NCBI GenBank assembly: GCA_030373325.1
Contig: JAUCZB010000006.1
Location: 62,001-126,000 of the forward strand
DNA: 64,000 bases
Direction: 5' to 3'
Source: Cyanobium sp. CZS25K
Lineage (GTDB): Bacteria; Cyanobacteriota; Cyanobacteriia; PCC-6307; Cyanobiaceae
Under the pieces are notes generated by a model that worked only from the letters and a program-made list of their open reading frames with translations, searched no databases and was not told where the DNA came from. Position numbers and translations under genes: made by a program. Positions 7,826-17,763 of the stretch are shown in pieces (position 1 is the stretch's first letter; the number at the start of each line of letters is the position of its first letter).

Positions 7826-9760
7826 GTGAGCAGCAGTTCTTCTCCGGAGCCGGCCAAGACCTCCGCCACCCAGACCGCTCCAGGCGCCGAGGCCGGTCCC
7901 GCCAAACCGATCCCGGCAAAACCGGCCCCCGAGGTCCGGCCAGGCTTCACTCTGGGAGCTCAGCAGTCCGCTGCACCCTCCTACAGTCAGCTGCTTCAGG
8001 ACATCAAAGCCGGCCGGGTCAAGAACCTTGAGCTCTCGCCCGCCCAGCGGGTGGTGACCGCCACCTTCCAGGACGGCCGCATCCGCCAGGTGGCTGTCTT
8101 CAGCGACAGCCAGCAGCTGCTGCGTACGGCCCAGCAGGCCAGCGTGCCTCTGGCGGTGAGGGATGAACAGCGCGATGACGCCATGTCCGGTCTGGTGACC
8201 AACGGCCTGCTGGTGGCGCTGCTGATCGCAGGGCTGGTTCTGCTGGTGCGGCGTTCCGCCCAGGTGGCCAACAAGGCGATGGGATTCGGCCGCAGCCAGC
8301 CGCGGCTCCAGGAGGAAGGGGCCATCACGGTGCGTTTCGAGGACGTGGCGGGCATCGCCGAGGCCAAGGAGGAGCTGCAGGAGGTGGTCACCTTCCTCAA
8401 GACCCCCGAGCGGTTCACCTCGATCGGCGCCCGCATCCCCAAGGGCGTGCTGCTGGTGGGCCCCCCCGGCACCGGCAAGACCCTGCTGGCGCGCGCCATC
8501 GCCGGCGAGGCCGGTGTGCCCTTCTTCTCGATGGCCGCCACTGAGTTCGTGGAAATGTTCGTGGGGGTGGGCGCCAGCCGGGTCAGGGATCTGTTCCGCC
8601 AGGCCAAGGCCAAGGCTCCCTGCATCATCTTCATCGACGAGATCGATGCGGTGGGACGCCAGCGGGGCGCAGGCATCGGAGGCGGCAACGACGAGCGGGA
8701 GCAGACCCTCAACCAGCTGCTGACGGAGATGGATGGTTTCGAGGACAACTCGGGCGTGATCCTGCTGGCCGCCACCAACCGGCTCGATGTGCTGGACACG
8801 GCCCTGCTGCGCCCTGGCCGCTTCGATCGCCGCATCAGCGTCGATCTGCCCGATCGCGCCGGGCGTGAGGAGATCCTCTCGGTCCACGCCCGCACCAGGC
8901 CCCTGGCCGAAGAGGTGTCAATGGCCGACTGGGCCCGCCGCACACCCGGTTTCTCCGGTGCCGACCTGGCCAACCTGCTCAACGAGGCGGCCATCCTCAC
9001 GGCCCGGCGCCAGAAGAGCCAGGTGGATGACCAGGCCATCGGTGATGCCCTCGAACGCATCACCATGGGGCTGACCGCCGCCCCGCTCCAGGACAGCGCC
9101 AAGAAGCGGCTGATCGCTTACCACGAGATTGGCCACGCCCTGCTCACCACCCTGGTTCCCCACGCCGACAGGCTCGACAAGGTGACGTTGTTGCCGAGGG
9201 CCGGCGGCGTGGGTGGTTTCGCCCGCACCATGCCCGATGAGGACATCCTCGATTCCGGTCTGATCAGCAGGGCCTACCTGCGGGCCAGGCTGGTGGTGGC
9301 CCTGGGGGGACGGGCCGCCGAGATGGTGGTGTTCGGTGCCAGCGAAGTGACCCAGGGTGCCAGCAGCGATCTGCAGCTGGTGCGCCGCATCTGCCGCGAC
9401 ATGGTGCTGCGTTACGGCTTCTCCAGCCTCGGGCCCCTCGCCCTCGAGGAAGAGGGGGAGGAGGTGTTTCTCGGCCGCGACTGGATCCGCTCCAGCCCCC
9501 ACACCTCGGTGCGCACGGGCAACCGCATCGACGAGCAGGTGCGCCAGCTGGCCTTTGAGGCCCTGCAGCAGGCCATTGAGGTGCTCACGCCCCGCCGGGA
9601 ACTCCTCGATGAGCTGGTCAACCAGCTGATTGAGATGGAAACCATCGACGGTGACAGCTTCCGCAGCCTGGTGGAGGCCTACGAGGCCGGTGCCGGCTCA
9701 GCCCACCCCGCCCAGGCCGGAGGCAAAGCGGATATCGAGGCTGCGCAGGTGGGTGTGTAG
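7826..9760 (+). CDS. ftsH: ATP-dependent zinc metalloprotease FtsH
   Basis: A 644-residue membrane AAA+ protease, used in cyanobacteria for D1/PSII repair and membrane protein quality control. It has Walker A GPPGTGKT (from residue 212), Walker [16 protein letters not shown], the second region of homology [20 protein letters not shown], and zinc motif HEIGH (H433, H437). One membrane helix is visible at about residues 120-142. The usual first helix is absent if translation begins at the GTG chosen here: the N-terminus is Ser/Pro/Ala-rich instead. A start at 7664 would add a hydrophobic segment but runs antisense through rpmF. The last 63 bp overlap the convergent cupin gene. Confidence 0.93.
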   Translation: MSSSSSPEPAKTSATQTAPGAEAGPAKPIPAKPAPEVRPGFTLGAQQSAAPSYSQLLQDIKAGRVKNLELSPAQRVVTATFQDGRIRQVAVFSDSQQLLRTAQQASVPLAVRDEQRDDAMSGLVTNGLLVALLIAGLVLLVRRSAQVANKAMGFGRSQPRLQEEGAITVRFEDVAGIAEAKEELQEVVTFLKTPERFTSIGARIPKGVLLVGPPGTGKTLLARAIAGEAGVPFFSMAATEFVEMFVGVGASRVRDLFRQAKAKAPCIIFIDEIDAVGRQRGAGIGGGNDEREQTLNQLLTEMDGFEDNSGVILLAATNRLDVLDTALLRPGRFDRRISVDLPDRAGREEILSVHARTRPLAEEVSMADWARRTPGFSGADLANLLNEAAILTARRQKSQVDDQAIGDALERITMGLTAAPLQDSAKKRLIAYHEIGHALLTTLVPHADRLDKVTLLPRAGGVGGFARTMPDEDILDSGLISRAYLRARLVVALGGRAAEMVVFGASEVTQGASSDLQLVRRICRDMVLRYGFSSLGPLALEEEGEEVFLGRDWIRSSPHTSVRTGNRIDEQVRQLAFEALQQAIEVLTPRRELLDELVNQLIEMETIDGDSFRSLVEAYEAGAGSAHPAQAGGKADIEAAQVGV

Positions 9761-10696
9761 GCCGGCATCCTGAATCGGCAGCAACCTTGCCATGCGGCCA
9801 CTGTGGTTCACGTGGGCATGCCAGTGGCCGGGCGGGGTGATGAAGGCCCCCCCCGGCTCCCAGTCGATGCGGGTGGGGTTGGCGATGGCGCCATCGGCAC
9901 CCAGCTCGGTGCCCACCAGGCTGTAACAGCCGGGGTCGCAGTCGATGATCAGGTCGAGGGCGACGGACTGGTGCCGGTGGGGTGGTTGAACGGCGCCGTC
10001 GGGCACCACCCCGAGCATGGCCCACAGGGTATGGGTGACGGTGCGGGTGGCGGGCAGATCGGCGTGGGCCAGGAGGATGCTCAGCCGGTTGGAGCGGGCG
10101 GCGCTGGGGTCGGCCAGCAGGCGCTGCAGGGCCTCCTCCTGGCGGGCGGCCGGATAGTGGACCGCACGGAAGCGGGGGCTGGCGGGCAACACCCCCAGGT
10201 AGCGCAGCAGGGGGGCGTCATGCACCCAGTAGAGAATGCTCTCCTCGCTGGCGTGCAGAAGCGGGTCGGCGCCGGCGGGCAGCACGAACAGATCGCCCCG
10301 GGCCCAGCTCAGGGCGAGGGGCTCGCCGAGCGTGTCGGCTGGACGCTCCAGCTGGCCGGTGCCACGGAGCACATAGAACAGGGAGCTGGTGGCGGCGGCC
10401 GCCGCTTTGAGCCCCTCGCCGGGCAGCAGCCTCAGGAAGTGGGCAGCCAGGCCAGGGCTGGTGGCAGGGCCCTCACAACCCAGGACCGCACTGAGATCCA
10501 GGGGCAACACCGCCGTGGGACCCCGGCCATGAAGCTCAGCACCCCAGCGGTGGTAGCGGATCGGTTCGGTCAGTCCGGGGCGTACCGGATTGGCCGCCTG
10601 GCGGTAGTCGAAGTAGCGGCCTGGCGACTGCCAGTCGTGGGCTGTGCCGGCGGCCCCTGCAGGAACCGTGGGGCTGGCGGCCTGGATCGGTTCCAT
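9698..10696 (-). CDS. Cupin-domain protein (bicupin, dioxygenase-like)
   Basis: A 332-residue protein with two cupin-like halves. The first has LFYVLRGTGQL and DLFVLPAG; the second carries likely metal ligands in PPHRHQSVALD and GHWHAHVNHSG. The layout resembles gentisate-dioxygenase-type bicupins, but the substrate is unknown. The ATG at 10696 is clear. The C-terminus ([14 protein letters not shown]) is encoded opposite the last codons of ftsH. It is transcribed after the MoaD-like gene, with a 92-bp gap. Confidence 0.7.
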   Translation of the reverse strand: MEPIQAASPTVPAGAAGTAHDWQSPGRYFDYRQAANPVRPGLTEPIRYHRWGAELHGRGPTAVLPLDLSAVLGCEGPATSPGLAAHFLRLLPGEGLKAAAAATSSLFYVLRGTGQLERPADTLGEPLALSWARGDLFVLPAGADPLLHASEESILYWVHDAPLLRYLGVLPASPRFRAVHYPAARQEEALQRLLADPSAARSNRLSILLAHADLPATRTVTHTLWAMLGVVPDGAVQPPHRHQSVALDLIIDCDPGCYSLVGTELGADGAIANPTRIDWEPGGAFITPPGHWHAHVNHSGRMARLLPIQDAGLHTHLRSLDIRFASGLGGVG

Positions 10697-10788
10697 GGGA
10701 GAGGTGGTTATGGGTGGGAAAGCCTATGGAATTTGCGACGCCATCGGCGTCTTCCTGCCGAACCGGGCCGCTCCTCTGGGATCCGGGC

Positions 10789-11064
10789 TCAGCCTCCGGC
10801 GACCGCCGGCACGATGCTCACCTCGTCACCGTCGCTGAGAACGGTGGCCTGGTTGTCGAGGAAGCGGATGTCCTCGCTGTTCACATAGAGATTGAGGAAG
10901 CGACGCAGCTTGCCGTTCTCATCGCAGAGGCGGGCCTGGATGCCGGGGTAGCGGCCTTCGAGGGCCTGGAGCAGGGCATCGATACTGGAGGCCTCAAGGC
11001 TGACGCTGGCCTCGTCGTTGGTGAATTTCTGCAGGGGGGTAGGGATCAGAACCTGGATGGCCAT
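10789..11064 (-). CDS. MoaD/ThiS-family sulfur carrier protein
   Basis: A 91-residue ubiquitin-fold carrier beginning [12 protein letters not shown] and ending in the diglycine AVAGG, the residue pair that is activated and thiocarboxylated in ThiS, MoaD and CysO. It lies 38 bp downstream of thrC on the same strand. In actinobacteria a similar carrier (CysO) works with a PLP-dependent cysteine synthase, so a sulfur-donor role near a PLP enzyme is plausible. Which pathway it serves cannot be read from sequence. Confidence 0.82.
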   Translation of the reverse strand: MAIQVLIPTPLQKFTNDEASVSLEASSIDALLQALEGRYPGIQARLCDENGKLRRFLNLYVNSEDIRFLDNQATVLSDGDEVSIVPAVAGG

Positions 11065-11102
11065 GGAGAACGTCGGTGGAGCGAGGGAGGGACGGGGGGA
11101 AT

Positions 11103-12383
11103 TCAGGCCTTGGCGGCCGTGCTGGCGTGGGAGGCCTGGGCCTTCTCCCAGGCGGCATTGAAACTGGCCAGCTGGGGCTCGATCGTGAAGGGGGCGCCGA
11201 TGGAGGAGGCGATCGCTTCGGTGGTCTTGAGGCCGTTGCCGGTGATGTAGGCGACGGTGGTTTCGGAGGGGTCGATCTTTCCCTGTTCCACCAGTTTCTT
11301 GAGCACGGCGATGGTGGTGCCTCCGGCGGTTTCGGTGAACACCCCCTCCATCTCGGCCAGCAGCTTGATGCCGTCGATGATCTCCTCGTCGCTGACCGCG
11401 GCGATGCTGCCGCCGGTGCGGTTGGCGATATCGATGGCGTAGGGACCGTCGGCGGGGTTGCCGATGGCGATCGACTTGGCGATGGTGTTGGGCTTCACCG
11501 GGGTGATGAAGTCGCGGCCGGCGGCGAAGGCCTGGGCAATGGGGGAGCAGCCTTCAGCCTGGGCGCCACTGAAGCGCACCGGCTTCTCCTCGACGAGGCC
11601 CACCTTGATGAACTCGTCGAAGCCCTTGCGGATCTTGGTGAACAGGGAGCCGGAGGCCAGGGGCGCCACGATGTGGTCGGGAAGCTGCCAACCGAGCTGC
11701 TCGATCACTTCGTAGCCGAGGGTCTTGGAGCCCTCGGAGTAGTAAGGGCGCAGGTTGATGTTGACGAAGCCCCAGCCGTAGGTGTTGGCCACCTCGGAGC
11801 AGAGCCGGTTGACCTGGTCGTAGTTGCCCTTCACCGCCATCAGGGTGGGGTTGTAGACGAGGGTGCCCAGCACCTTGCCCAGTTCGAGATCGCTGGGGAT
11901 GAACACGCAGCACTCCAAACCGGCGTGGGCGGCGATCGCGGCGGTGGAATTGGCGAGGTTGCCGGTGGATGCGCAGCTGACGGTGGTGAAGCCCAGCTCG
12001 CGGGCCCGGGTGAGGGCCACCGACACGACCCGGTCCTTGAAGGACAGGGTCGGCATGTTGACGCCGTCGTTCTTGATGTAGAGAGAAGAAAGGCCGAGAC
12101 GCCTGGCGAGACGGTCCGCCTTGAGCAGAGGGGTGAAGCCGGTACCGACATCGATCGGTTCGCCCTCGACGGGAAGGAACTCCCGGTAGCGCCAGATCGA
12201 GGTGGGGCCGGCCTCGATGGTGGCGCGGCTCACCCGGCTGCGGATGGCGTCGTAGTCGTAGACCACCTCGAGCGGGCCGAAGCAGACGTCTTCGCAGACG
12301 TGACGCGCCCCGGCCTCATAGGGATGACCGCATTCCTTGCAGCGCAGGCCTGTGAAGGTGGAGCGGGAAAGGGTGGCGGTCAA
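11103..12383 (-). CDS. thrC: Threonine synthase
   Basis: A 426-residue PLP enzyme that converts O-phosphohomoserine to threonine. The N-terminal zinc-ribbon-like [12 protein letters not shown], the PLP-lysine motif TLSFKDRVV (near 115-123), [11 protein letters not shown] and the phosphate-binding [10 protein letters not shown] are all typical of cyanobacterial ThrC. Start: TTG at 12383 gives [13 protein letters not shown] at 12398 is the alternative. The frame remains open far upstream, but that part lies antisense to UPF0182 and is not real. It forms a likely pair with the MoaD-like gene downstream. Confidence 0.92.
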   Translation of the reverse strand: MTATLSRSTFTGLRCKECGHPYEAGARHVCEDVCFGPLEVVYDYDAIRSRVSRATIEAGPTSIWRYREFLPVEGEPIDVGTGFTPLLKADRLARRLGLSSLYIKNDGVNMPTLSFKDRVVSVALTRARELGFTTVSCASTGNLANSTAAIAAHAGLECCVFIPSDLELGKVLGTLVYNPTLMAVKGNYDQVNRLCSEVANTYGWGFVNINLRPYYSEGSKTLGYEVIEQLGWQLPDHIVAPLASGSLFTKIRKGFDEFIKVGLVEEKPVRFSGAQAEGCSPIAQAFAAGRDFITPVKPNTIAKSIAIGNPADGPYAIDIANRTGGSIAAVSDEEIIDGIKLLAEMEGVFTETAGGTTIAVLKKLVEQGKIDPSETTVAYITGNGLKTTEAIASSIGAPFTIEPQLASFNAAWEKAQASHASTAAKA

Positions 12384-12557
12384 GGAGGGCCCGATCACTG
12401 GGAGAAAAGCTAACAGCGGCGACCGAAACCCGCCTGTAAAGCCGACCTCCTGAGTCGGATATGGAAGGCCCTGTCCCGCTGCGGGCGTCGCGGCGGGGGA
12501 TGGGTGTGCTGGGGGACGGCCCCTTGTCGGCCGCAGGGTTCTGCCTACGCTCCGCTT

Positions 12558-15446
12558 GTGCCAGTCCCTTCCCCCCTGCCATCCCGTCTGGGGCCACGCC
12601 TGGCCGCCGGCCTGGCCATCGCCTTCGGGCTGCTGCTGGCCTTCTGGGCGGCGGCGCGCCTGGGCATCGAATGGCTCTGGTTCGCCCAGTTCGACTTCCA
12701 GGCAATCCTGGTGCGGCGCTGGATGCTGCAGATCTCGGCCTTCGTTCTGGTCTTCGGCCTGGGCCTGGCGCTGCAGCTGGCCCAGCTGCAGCGCTGCTGG
12801 CGTCTGCGGGAGCAGGGGGCCGAGGCGCCAAGGCCGAGCGAGCCCCTGCTGCGGCTGGGAAACGGCGCCCTGGTGACGATGCTGGTCGGTCTCGTGCTGC
12901 TGCTGGCGGGGGGCCTGACCTACCTGATGGTGCAGGCCCGGGGGCTGATCGCGAATCCCTTCAGTGGCGACGTGATCACCGGCTTCTTCGTGCTCCGGGA
13001 TCTCCCGCCCCTGCTGGTGGCGGGCCTGGCGGGCGGTCTGCTGCTGCCGCTGCTTTTCTGGCCCCTCAACACCCTGCGGGTCACCCTGGCGGCCGCCCTG
13101 GCGGGTTCGGCCACGGCGGTGGCGCGGGGGTGGAGCCTCTGGCTTCCGGCCCTGCTGGCCACACCCTTCGGCGAAGGGGATCCCCTCACCGGTTTCGATC
13201 TGTCGTTCACGGTGCTGCGGCTGCCGGCCCTGCGCCTGCTGCTGAGCGTCCTGCTCGCCCAGGGGGTGGTGGGTCTGGCGGCGTGCCTGCTGCTCACCAT
13301 CGGCAAGGGGCGCAGCCTGTCGGATCTGCGTTTCGATGGGCTCAGCAAGGCCCAGCAAAGGGTGCTGCAGCCCCAGGTGGCGGCCCTGGCCGTCGTGATG
13401 GCCCTCAGCAATGCCCTGGCGCCCTTCGATCTGATGGTTGAGGGCAGCGGTGTGGCCTCGGGGGCGGGCTACGTGGATCTGCACGTGCGCCTGCCGCTCC
13501 GGCTCCTGTTCGCGGTGCTGCTGCTGCTGACGGCCATCGCCCTGCTGGTGCCGCTGCCCCGGGGCTGGGTGCGGCGCGGCGCCCTGCTGCCCCTGGCCGG
13601 CACGGCCCTGCTGGTGCCCATCAGTGAGTGGGTGCTCGCACCCCTGGCCCAGCGCTTCTGGGTCCAGCCAAGGGAGCTGGTGGTGGAGGCCCCCTACCTG
13701 GAGCGCAGCATCAAGGCCACCCGCCGCGCCTTCGGCCTGGAGCACGTGCGCAACCTGCGGCTCGAACCGCGCCAGATGCTCACGGCAGAGGATCTGGCCA
13801 AGGCCCCCGGCACCCTCGACAACATCCGCCTCTGGGACAGCCAGCCCCTGCTGGCCGCGAACCGGCAGCTGCAGCAGTTGCGGCTCTTTTACTACTTTCC
13901 CTCGGCGGATGTGGATCGCTATCCGCTCCAGGGCAAGACGGCCCGCGATGGCTCCCAGCAGGTGCTGATCTCGGCCCGGGAGCTGGACAGCAGCGCCCTC
14001 CCCCCGGGCTCACGCACCTGGCTGAACCGCCATCTGGTGTTCACGAACGGGCATGGCTTCACCGTCTCGCCGGTGAATGCCTTCGGCACCGACGGCCTGC
14101 CCCTGTTCTTCGTCAAGGACCTGGGCAGCAGCGGCCGGGTGCAGGGCATTCCCGAGCTGGGCATCACCGACCAGGAGGCCCGGGCCGCCCTTCCGGTGGG
14201 CAGTCCCAGTCTCTACTTCGCCTCCGGACCCTCTCCCTACGCCATCGCCCCCACCAAGGTGAAGGAGTTCGCCTATCCGGAGGGGGAACTGAACGTCTAT
14301 ACGCACTACAACGGCACCCGGGGCATCTCCCTGGCCCATCCCCTGCAGCGGCTCAGTGCTGCGATCTACCTGCTCGAACCGCGGATGCTGTTCACAGGCT
14401 CCTTCACCGACCGGTCGCTGCTGCTGCTGCGGCGGCAGGTGAACCAACGCCTGACGGCCCTGGCACCGTTCCTGCGGTTCGAAAGCCAGCCCTACCTGGT
14501 CACCGCCCGGGTGGCCGGCACGGAGGGTTACCGGCCGGAGCAATACCAGTACTGGCTGCTGGACGGCTTCACCACCAGCCGCTCCTACCCCTACAGCGAT
14601 CCCAATCCGGCGGGCCTGCGCTACTTCCGCAACCCGGTGAAGGCGGTGGTGGATGCCCACGACGGCCGGCTCTGGCTGTACGTGAACGACGCCCGCGATC
14701 CGGTGCTTCGCACCTGGGTGCGGGCCTTCCCGGAACTGTTCCGGCCGCTTTCGGCCATGCCTCGAGCCCTGCTCGCCCACATCCGGGTGCCCAAGAGCCA
14801 GTTCGACATCCAGGCGGAGCGGCTGCTGCGCTACCACGTCACCGACGTGCGCACCTTCTACAACGGCGACGACGTCTGGTCGGTGCCCGAAGAGATCTAC
14901 GGCGAGAACAACGTGCCGGTGTCGCCGTATCACCTCACCCTGCAGCTGCCCGGCCAGCAACGCTCCGAGTTCGTGCTGCTGCTGCCCTTCACCCCCCTGC
15001 GGCGCTCCAACCTGGTGGGCTGGCTGGCGGCCCGCAACGATCCGCCCCACTACGGCGAACTGATGCTGGTGCGCTTCCCCCAGCAGCGGCTGCTGCTCGG
15101 CCCCCAGCAGATCAGCGCCCTGATCGACCAGGACCCGACGATCAGCTTCCAGTTCGGTCTCTGGAACCGGCTGGGTTCCCGGCTGTTCCGCGGCAACCTG
15201 CTCGTGTTGCCGGTGGGCGAGGGATTGCTCTACGTGGAGCCGATCTATCTGCAGTCGAAGAGCAACGACCTGCCCACCCTGGTGCGGGTGGTGGTCACGG
15301 ATGGCCAACGCTTCGTGATGGAACGCAGCCTCCGCCGGGCCCTGGAGCGGCTGGTGGACGAGGACCCCAAGGGGAAGGAGCAAGCCGCGGGCCGTCCGCC
15401 CCTGCCCCTGCCGGCAGGGACGCCGGTGCCCCTGGCGTTGCCGTGA
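12558..15446 (+). CDS. UPF0182 family membrane protein
   Basis: A 962-residue protein with about seven hydrophobic segments in the first ~390 residues, then a long soluble part containing the UPF0182 hallmarks: NIRLWD, YYFPSADVDRY, LPLFFVKD, YPEGELNVYTHYNGTRGI and SRSYPYSDPNPAGLRYFRNPVK. The function is unknown; the family is conserved in cyanobacteria and actinobacteria. A GTG at 12558 (MPVPSPLPSR) is preferred because it places the first helix close to the N-terminus; an ATG at 12504 would add 18 unlikely residues. It is divergent from thrC (174 bp between starts). Confidence 0.88.
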   Translation: MPVPSPLPSRLGPRLAAGLAIAFGLLLAFWAAARLGIEWLWFAQFDFQAILVRRWMLQISAFVLVFGLGLALQLAQLQRCWRLREQGAEAPRPSEPLLRLGNGALVTMLVGLVLLLAGGLTYLMVQARGLIANPFSGDVITGFFVLRDLPPLLVAGLAGGLLLPLLFWPLNTLRVTLAAALAGSATAVARGWSLWLPALLATPFGEGDPLTGFDLSFTVLRLPALRLLLSVLLAQGVVGLAACLLLTIGKGRSLSDLRFDGLSKAQQRVLQPQVAALAVVMALSNALAPFDLMVEGSGVASGAGYVDLHVRLPLRLLFAVLLLLTAIALLVPLPRGWVRRGALLPLAGTALLVPISEWVLAPLAQRFWVQPRELVVEAPYLERSIKATRRAFGLEHVRNLRLEPRQMLTAEDLAKAPGTLDNIRLWDSQPLLAANRQLQQLRLFYYFPSADVDRYPLQGKTARDGSQQVLISARELDSSALPPGSRTWLNRHLVFTNGHGFTVSPVNAFGTDGLPLFFVKDLGSSGRVQGIPELGITDQEARAALPVGSPSLYFASGPSPYAIAPTKVKEFAYPEGELNVYTHYNGTRGISLAHPLQRLSAAIYLLEPRMLFTGSFTDRSLLLLRRQVNQRLTALAPFLRFESQPYLVTARVAGTEGYRPEQYQYWLLDGFTTSRSYPYSDPNPAGLRYFRNPVKAVVDAHDGRLWLYVNDARDPVLRTWVRAFPELFRPLSAMPRALLAHIRVPKSQFDIQAERLLRYHVTDVRTFYNGDDVWSVPEEIYGENNVPVSPYHLTLQLPGQQRSEFVLLLPFTPLRRSNLVGWLAARNDPPHYGELMLVRFPQQRLLLGPQQISALIDQDPTISFQFGLWNRLGSRLFRGNLLVLPVGEGLLYVEPIYLQSKSNDLPTLVRVVVTDGQRFVMERSLRRALERLVDEDPKGKEQAAGRPPLPLPAGTPVPLALP

Positions 15447-15454
15447 GGGCCATG

Positions 15455-15477
15455 AAAAAGGGGGCCCAGGGGCCCCC
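15455..15477 (-). terminator. Rho-independent terminator of the aldolase gene
   Basis: On the minus strand a GC-only stem (GGGGGCCCC / GGGCCCCC with a tiny loop) is followed directly by TTTTT. It lies 25 bp after the fba stop and 8 bp after the convergent UPF0182 stop, so it may also stop UPF0182 transcripts. Confidence 0.75.
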
Positions 15478-15501
15478 GAAGGTTGGCAAGAGGGACGCCG
15501 A

Positions 15502-16575
15502 TCAGGCGGCCACGGCGGTCTTGGGATCCAAGGCGCCCTTGGCGTAGAGGGCGGCATAGTAGTTGATGTCGCGCTGCTTGATCTTGCTGGCGTTGCCGGC
15601 GCACCAGAACTGCTGGTAACGATCCAGGCAGACCTTCTTCATGTAGGCCCGGGCGGGCTTGTTGAAGTGGCGGGGATCGAAGTTGGCGGGATCCTTGGCG
15701 GCGGCTTCCCGCACGGCCGCGGTGAAGGCGAGGCGGTTGTCGGTGTCGATGTTCACCTTGCGCACGCCGTTGCGGATGCCTTCCTGGATTTCTTCGACGG
15801 GAACGCCGTAGGTCTCGGGGATGGCACCGCCGTACTTGTTGATCATGTCCAGCCATTCCTGGGGCACGGAGCTGGAGCCATGCATCACCAGGTGGGTGTT
15901 GGGGATGGCCTTGTGGATCTCGGCAATCCGGGAGATGGCCAGCACCTCACCGGTGGGCTTGCGGGTGAACTTGTAGGCGCCGTGGCTGGTGCCAATCGCG
16001 ATGGCCAGGGCATCCACCTTGGTCTTGGCGACGAAATCAGCCGCCTCGGCGGGATCAGTGAGCAGTTGGGAGTGGTCGAGGGAGCCTTCGAAACCGTGGC
16101 CGTCCTCGGCTTCACCCTTGCCGGTTTCCAGGGAACCCAGGCAGCCCAGTTCGCCTTCCACACTCACGCCGATGGCGTGGGCCACGTCGACCACTTCCTT
16201 GGTGACGGCCACGTTGTACTCGTAGCTGGCGGGGGTCTTGGCGTCAGCCTCGAGCGAGCCGTCCATCATCACCGAGGTGAAGCCGTTGGCGGCGGCGCCA
16301 TAGCAGGTGGCGGGGCTGTTGCCGTGGTCCTGGTGCATCACCACCGGGATGTCGGGATAGGTTTCGACCGCGGCCAGGATCAGATGGCGCAGGAAGCTTT
16401 CGCCGGCGTACTGACGGGCGCCGCGGGAGGCCTGCAGGATCACCGGGCTGTCGGTTTCGTAGGCAGCCTCCATGATCGACTGCACCTGCTCCAGGTTGTT
16501 GACGTTGAAGGCAGGAATGCCGTAGCCGTTTTCTGCGGCGTGATCCAGCAGCAGCCGAAGCGGTACGAGCGCCAT
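15502..16575 (-). CDS. fba: Class II fructose-bisphosphate aldolase (Calvin-cycle type)
   Basis: A 357-residue zinc-dependent aldolase that forms fructose-1,6- or sedoheptulose-1,7-bisphosphate in the Calvin cycle and also acts in glycolysis. Visible are [13 protein letters not shown], the metal-binding MHQDHG (near 80-85), [39 protein letters not shown] and VNIDTDNR. Length and motifs match CbbA-type enzymes. It is transcribed alone and ends in a strong terminator. Confidence 0.95.
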   Translation of the reverse strand: MALVPLRLLLDHAAENGYGIPAFNVNNLEQVQSIMEAAYETDSPVILQASRGARQYAGESFLRHLILAAVETYPDIPVVMHQDHGNSPATCYGAAANGFTSVMMDGSLEADAKTPASYEYNVAVTKEVVDVAHAIGVSVEGELGCLGSLETGKGEAEDGHGFEGSLDHSQLLTDPAEAADFVAKTKVDALAIAIGTSHGAYKFTRKPTGEVLAISRIAEIHKAIPNTHLVMHGSSSVPQEWLDMINKYGGAIPETYGVPVEEIQEGIRNGVRKVNIDTDNRLAFTAAVREAAAKDPANFDPRHFNKPARAYMKKVCLDRYQQFWCAGNASKIKQRDINYYAALYAKGALDPKTAVAA

Positions 16576-16635
16576 GGGAAATCTCGCGGTATTGGGGTGG
16601 GTACGGTTACGGAGAACCGTGATCGAAGGACGGCT

Positions 16636-16652
16636 GGCGGGATCGTCCCGCC
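16636..16652. other. Short perfect hairpin between the dehydrogenase and fba
   Basis: GGCGGGA and TCCCGCC form a 7-bp stem with a 3-nt loop 17 bp after the stop of the Gfo/Idh gene and 61 bp before the fba start. There is no T-run, so it could be a weak terminator or part of the fba leader. Confidence 0.4.
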
Positions 16653-16668
16653 GGGTCTGCCGGGCAGT

Positions 16669-17763
16669 CTAGGGGATGCCCCCCAGGGTTCCGGCTCCCG
16701 AGCGGGCCCAGTCGCAGCAACGCTGGCTGGCCACCGCTTCGGCGAGACCGGGCAGCATCGGCCGGCGCTCCCGCACCGCCTGGGCCCACCAGCCCAGCAG
16801 CCGCCGCACCGGAGCAATGCGGCCGTCCTCCCAGGTGCGGCCGTAGGCCAGGGACGGATCGGCCGGGACAGGCCGCAGGGCCTCCCCGGGCCGGGCCATC
16901 CACAACTGCATCCCGTGCACGTAGTCCGCCTGGTTGCTGGAGCCCAGCACCAGGGTGGCCTCGCTGCCGTAGAGCTCGATCCAGTAGCCCCGTCCGGCCC
17001 GCGCCACCGAGGAGAGGGTGAGCTGGGCGGGCACCGGGCGGCCGCGCCGGTCCTCGAGGTCGAGCTGGATCAGGGCGCTGTCCTCGGCATCCACCACGCC
17101 CATGGCGCCGGAGCCGGGGATGGGGCGCTCGCCGATGGCGGTGCTGAGGCGGGCGGTGAGCCCCCGGCTGGGGCCGATCAGCCAGTGGAGGGTGTCGAAG
17201 GCGTGGGTGCCCAGGGCGCCGAGCACGCCGCCGCCGGCCGCCGCCTGGGAGTACCAGCTCCAGGGACGGCTGGGGTCGGCGCGGCTGCTCATCAGCCAGT
17301 CGAACTTCACCAGCCAGGGATCCCCAAGCACCCCCTGCTCCAGCAGGGCCGCCAGCTGCTGCACATGGGGCACGGCCCGGTACTCGAAATCCACCGCCAC
17401 CCCCAGGCCCCGTTCGATGGCGAGGCGCTGGAGATCCTCCACCTGGCCGGCATCGAGGGCCACCGGCTTCTCCAGCAGCAGGTGCTTGCCGGCCTCCAGG
17501 GCCGCCCGGGCCAGGGCGTGGCGCGGCTCGGGCGGGGTGGCGATCACCACCGCCTCCACGCTGGGGTCGGCCAGGAGAGCCTCGAAGTCATCGAAGCCGG
17601 GCAGCTCCGCCGCCACTCCGGCGGCCGCAACCCGCTCGGGACGGGGGTGCCAGAGGGCCACAGGTTCGGTGCCAGGGCAGTCCCGCAGGGCCGGCAGGAT
17701 CACCTTCTCACCGAAGCCGAGGCCGGCGACGGCCACCCGCAGGGGAGCGTCAGCCCGTCGCAT
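16669..17763 (-). CDS. Gfo/Idh/MocA-family oxidoreductase
   Basis: A 364-residue NAD(P)-dependent dehydrogenase. The Rossmann motif is AVAGLGFGEKV at about residues 11-21, and the family's catalytic lysine lies in LLLEKPVALD (near 95). The C-terminal domain has DTLHWLIGPS. The substrate, probably a sugar or cyclitol, cannot be told. The ATG at 17763 overlaps the preceding secreted-protein gene by 14 bp; the longer frame lies inside that gene. It is the last gene of the prepilin peptidase-accD strand run. Confidence 0.82.
   Translation of the reverse strand: MRRADAPLRVAVAGLGFGEKVILPALRDCPGTEPVALWHPRPERVAAAGVAAELPGFDDFEALLADPSVEAVVIATPPEPRHALARAALEAGKHLLLEKPVALDAGQVEDLQRLAIERGLGVAVDFEYRAVPHVQQLAALLEQGVLGDPWLVKFDWLMSSRADPSRPWSWYSQAAAGGGVLGALGTHAFDTLHWLIGPSRGLTARLSTAIGERPIPGSGAMGVVDAEDSALIQLDLEDRRGRPVPAQLTLSSVARAGRGYWIELYGSEATLVLGSSNQADYVHGMQLWMARPGEALRPVPADPSLAYGRTWEDGRIAPVRRLLGWWAQAVRERRPMLPGLAEAVASQRCCDWARSGAGTLGGIP

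Noticed and set aside
12384-13745. Long upstream extension of threonine synthase
   Set aside because: It lies antisense to UPF0182 and is a low-complexity Gln/Arg stretch; the family starts at MTATLS.
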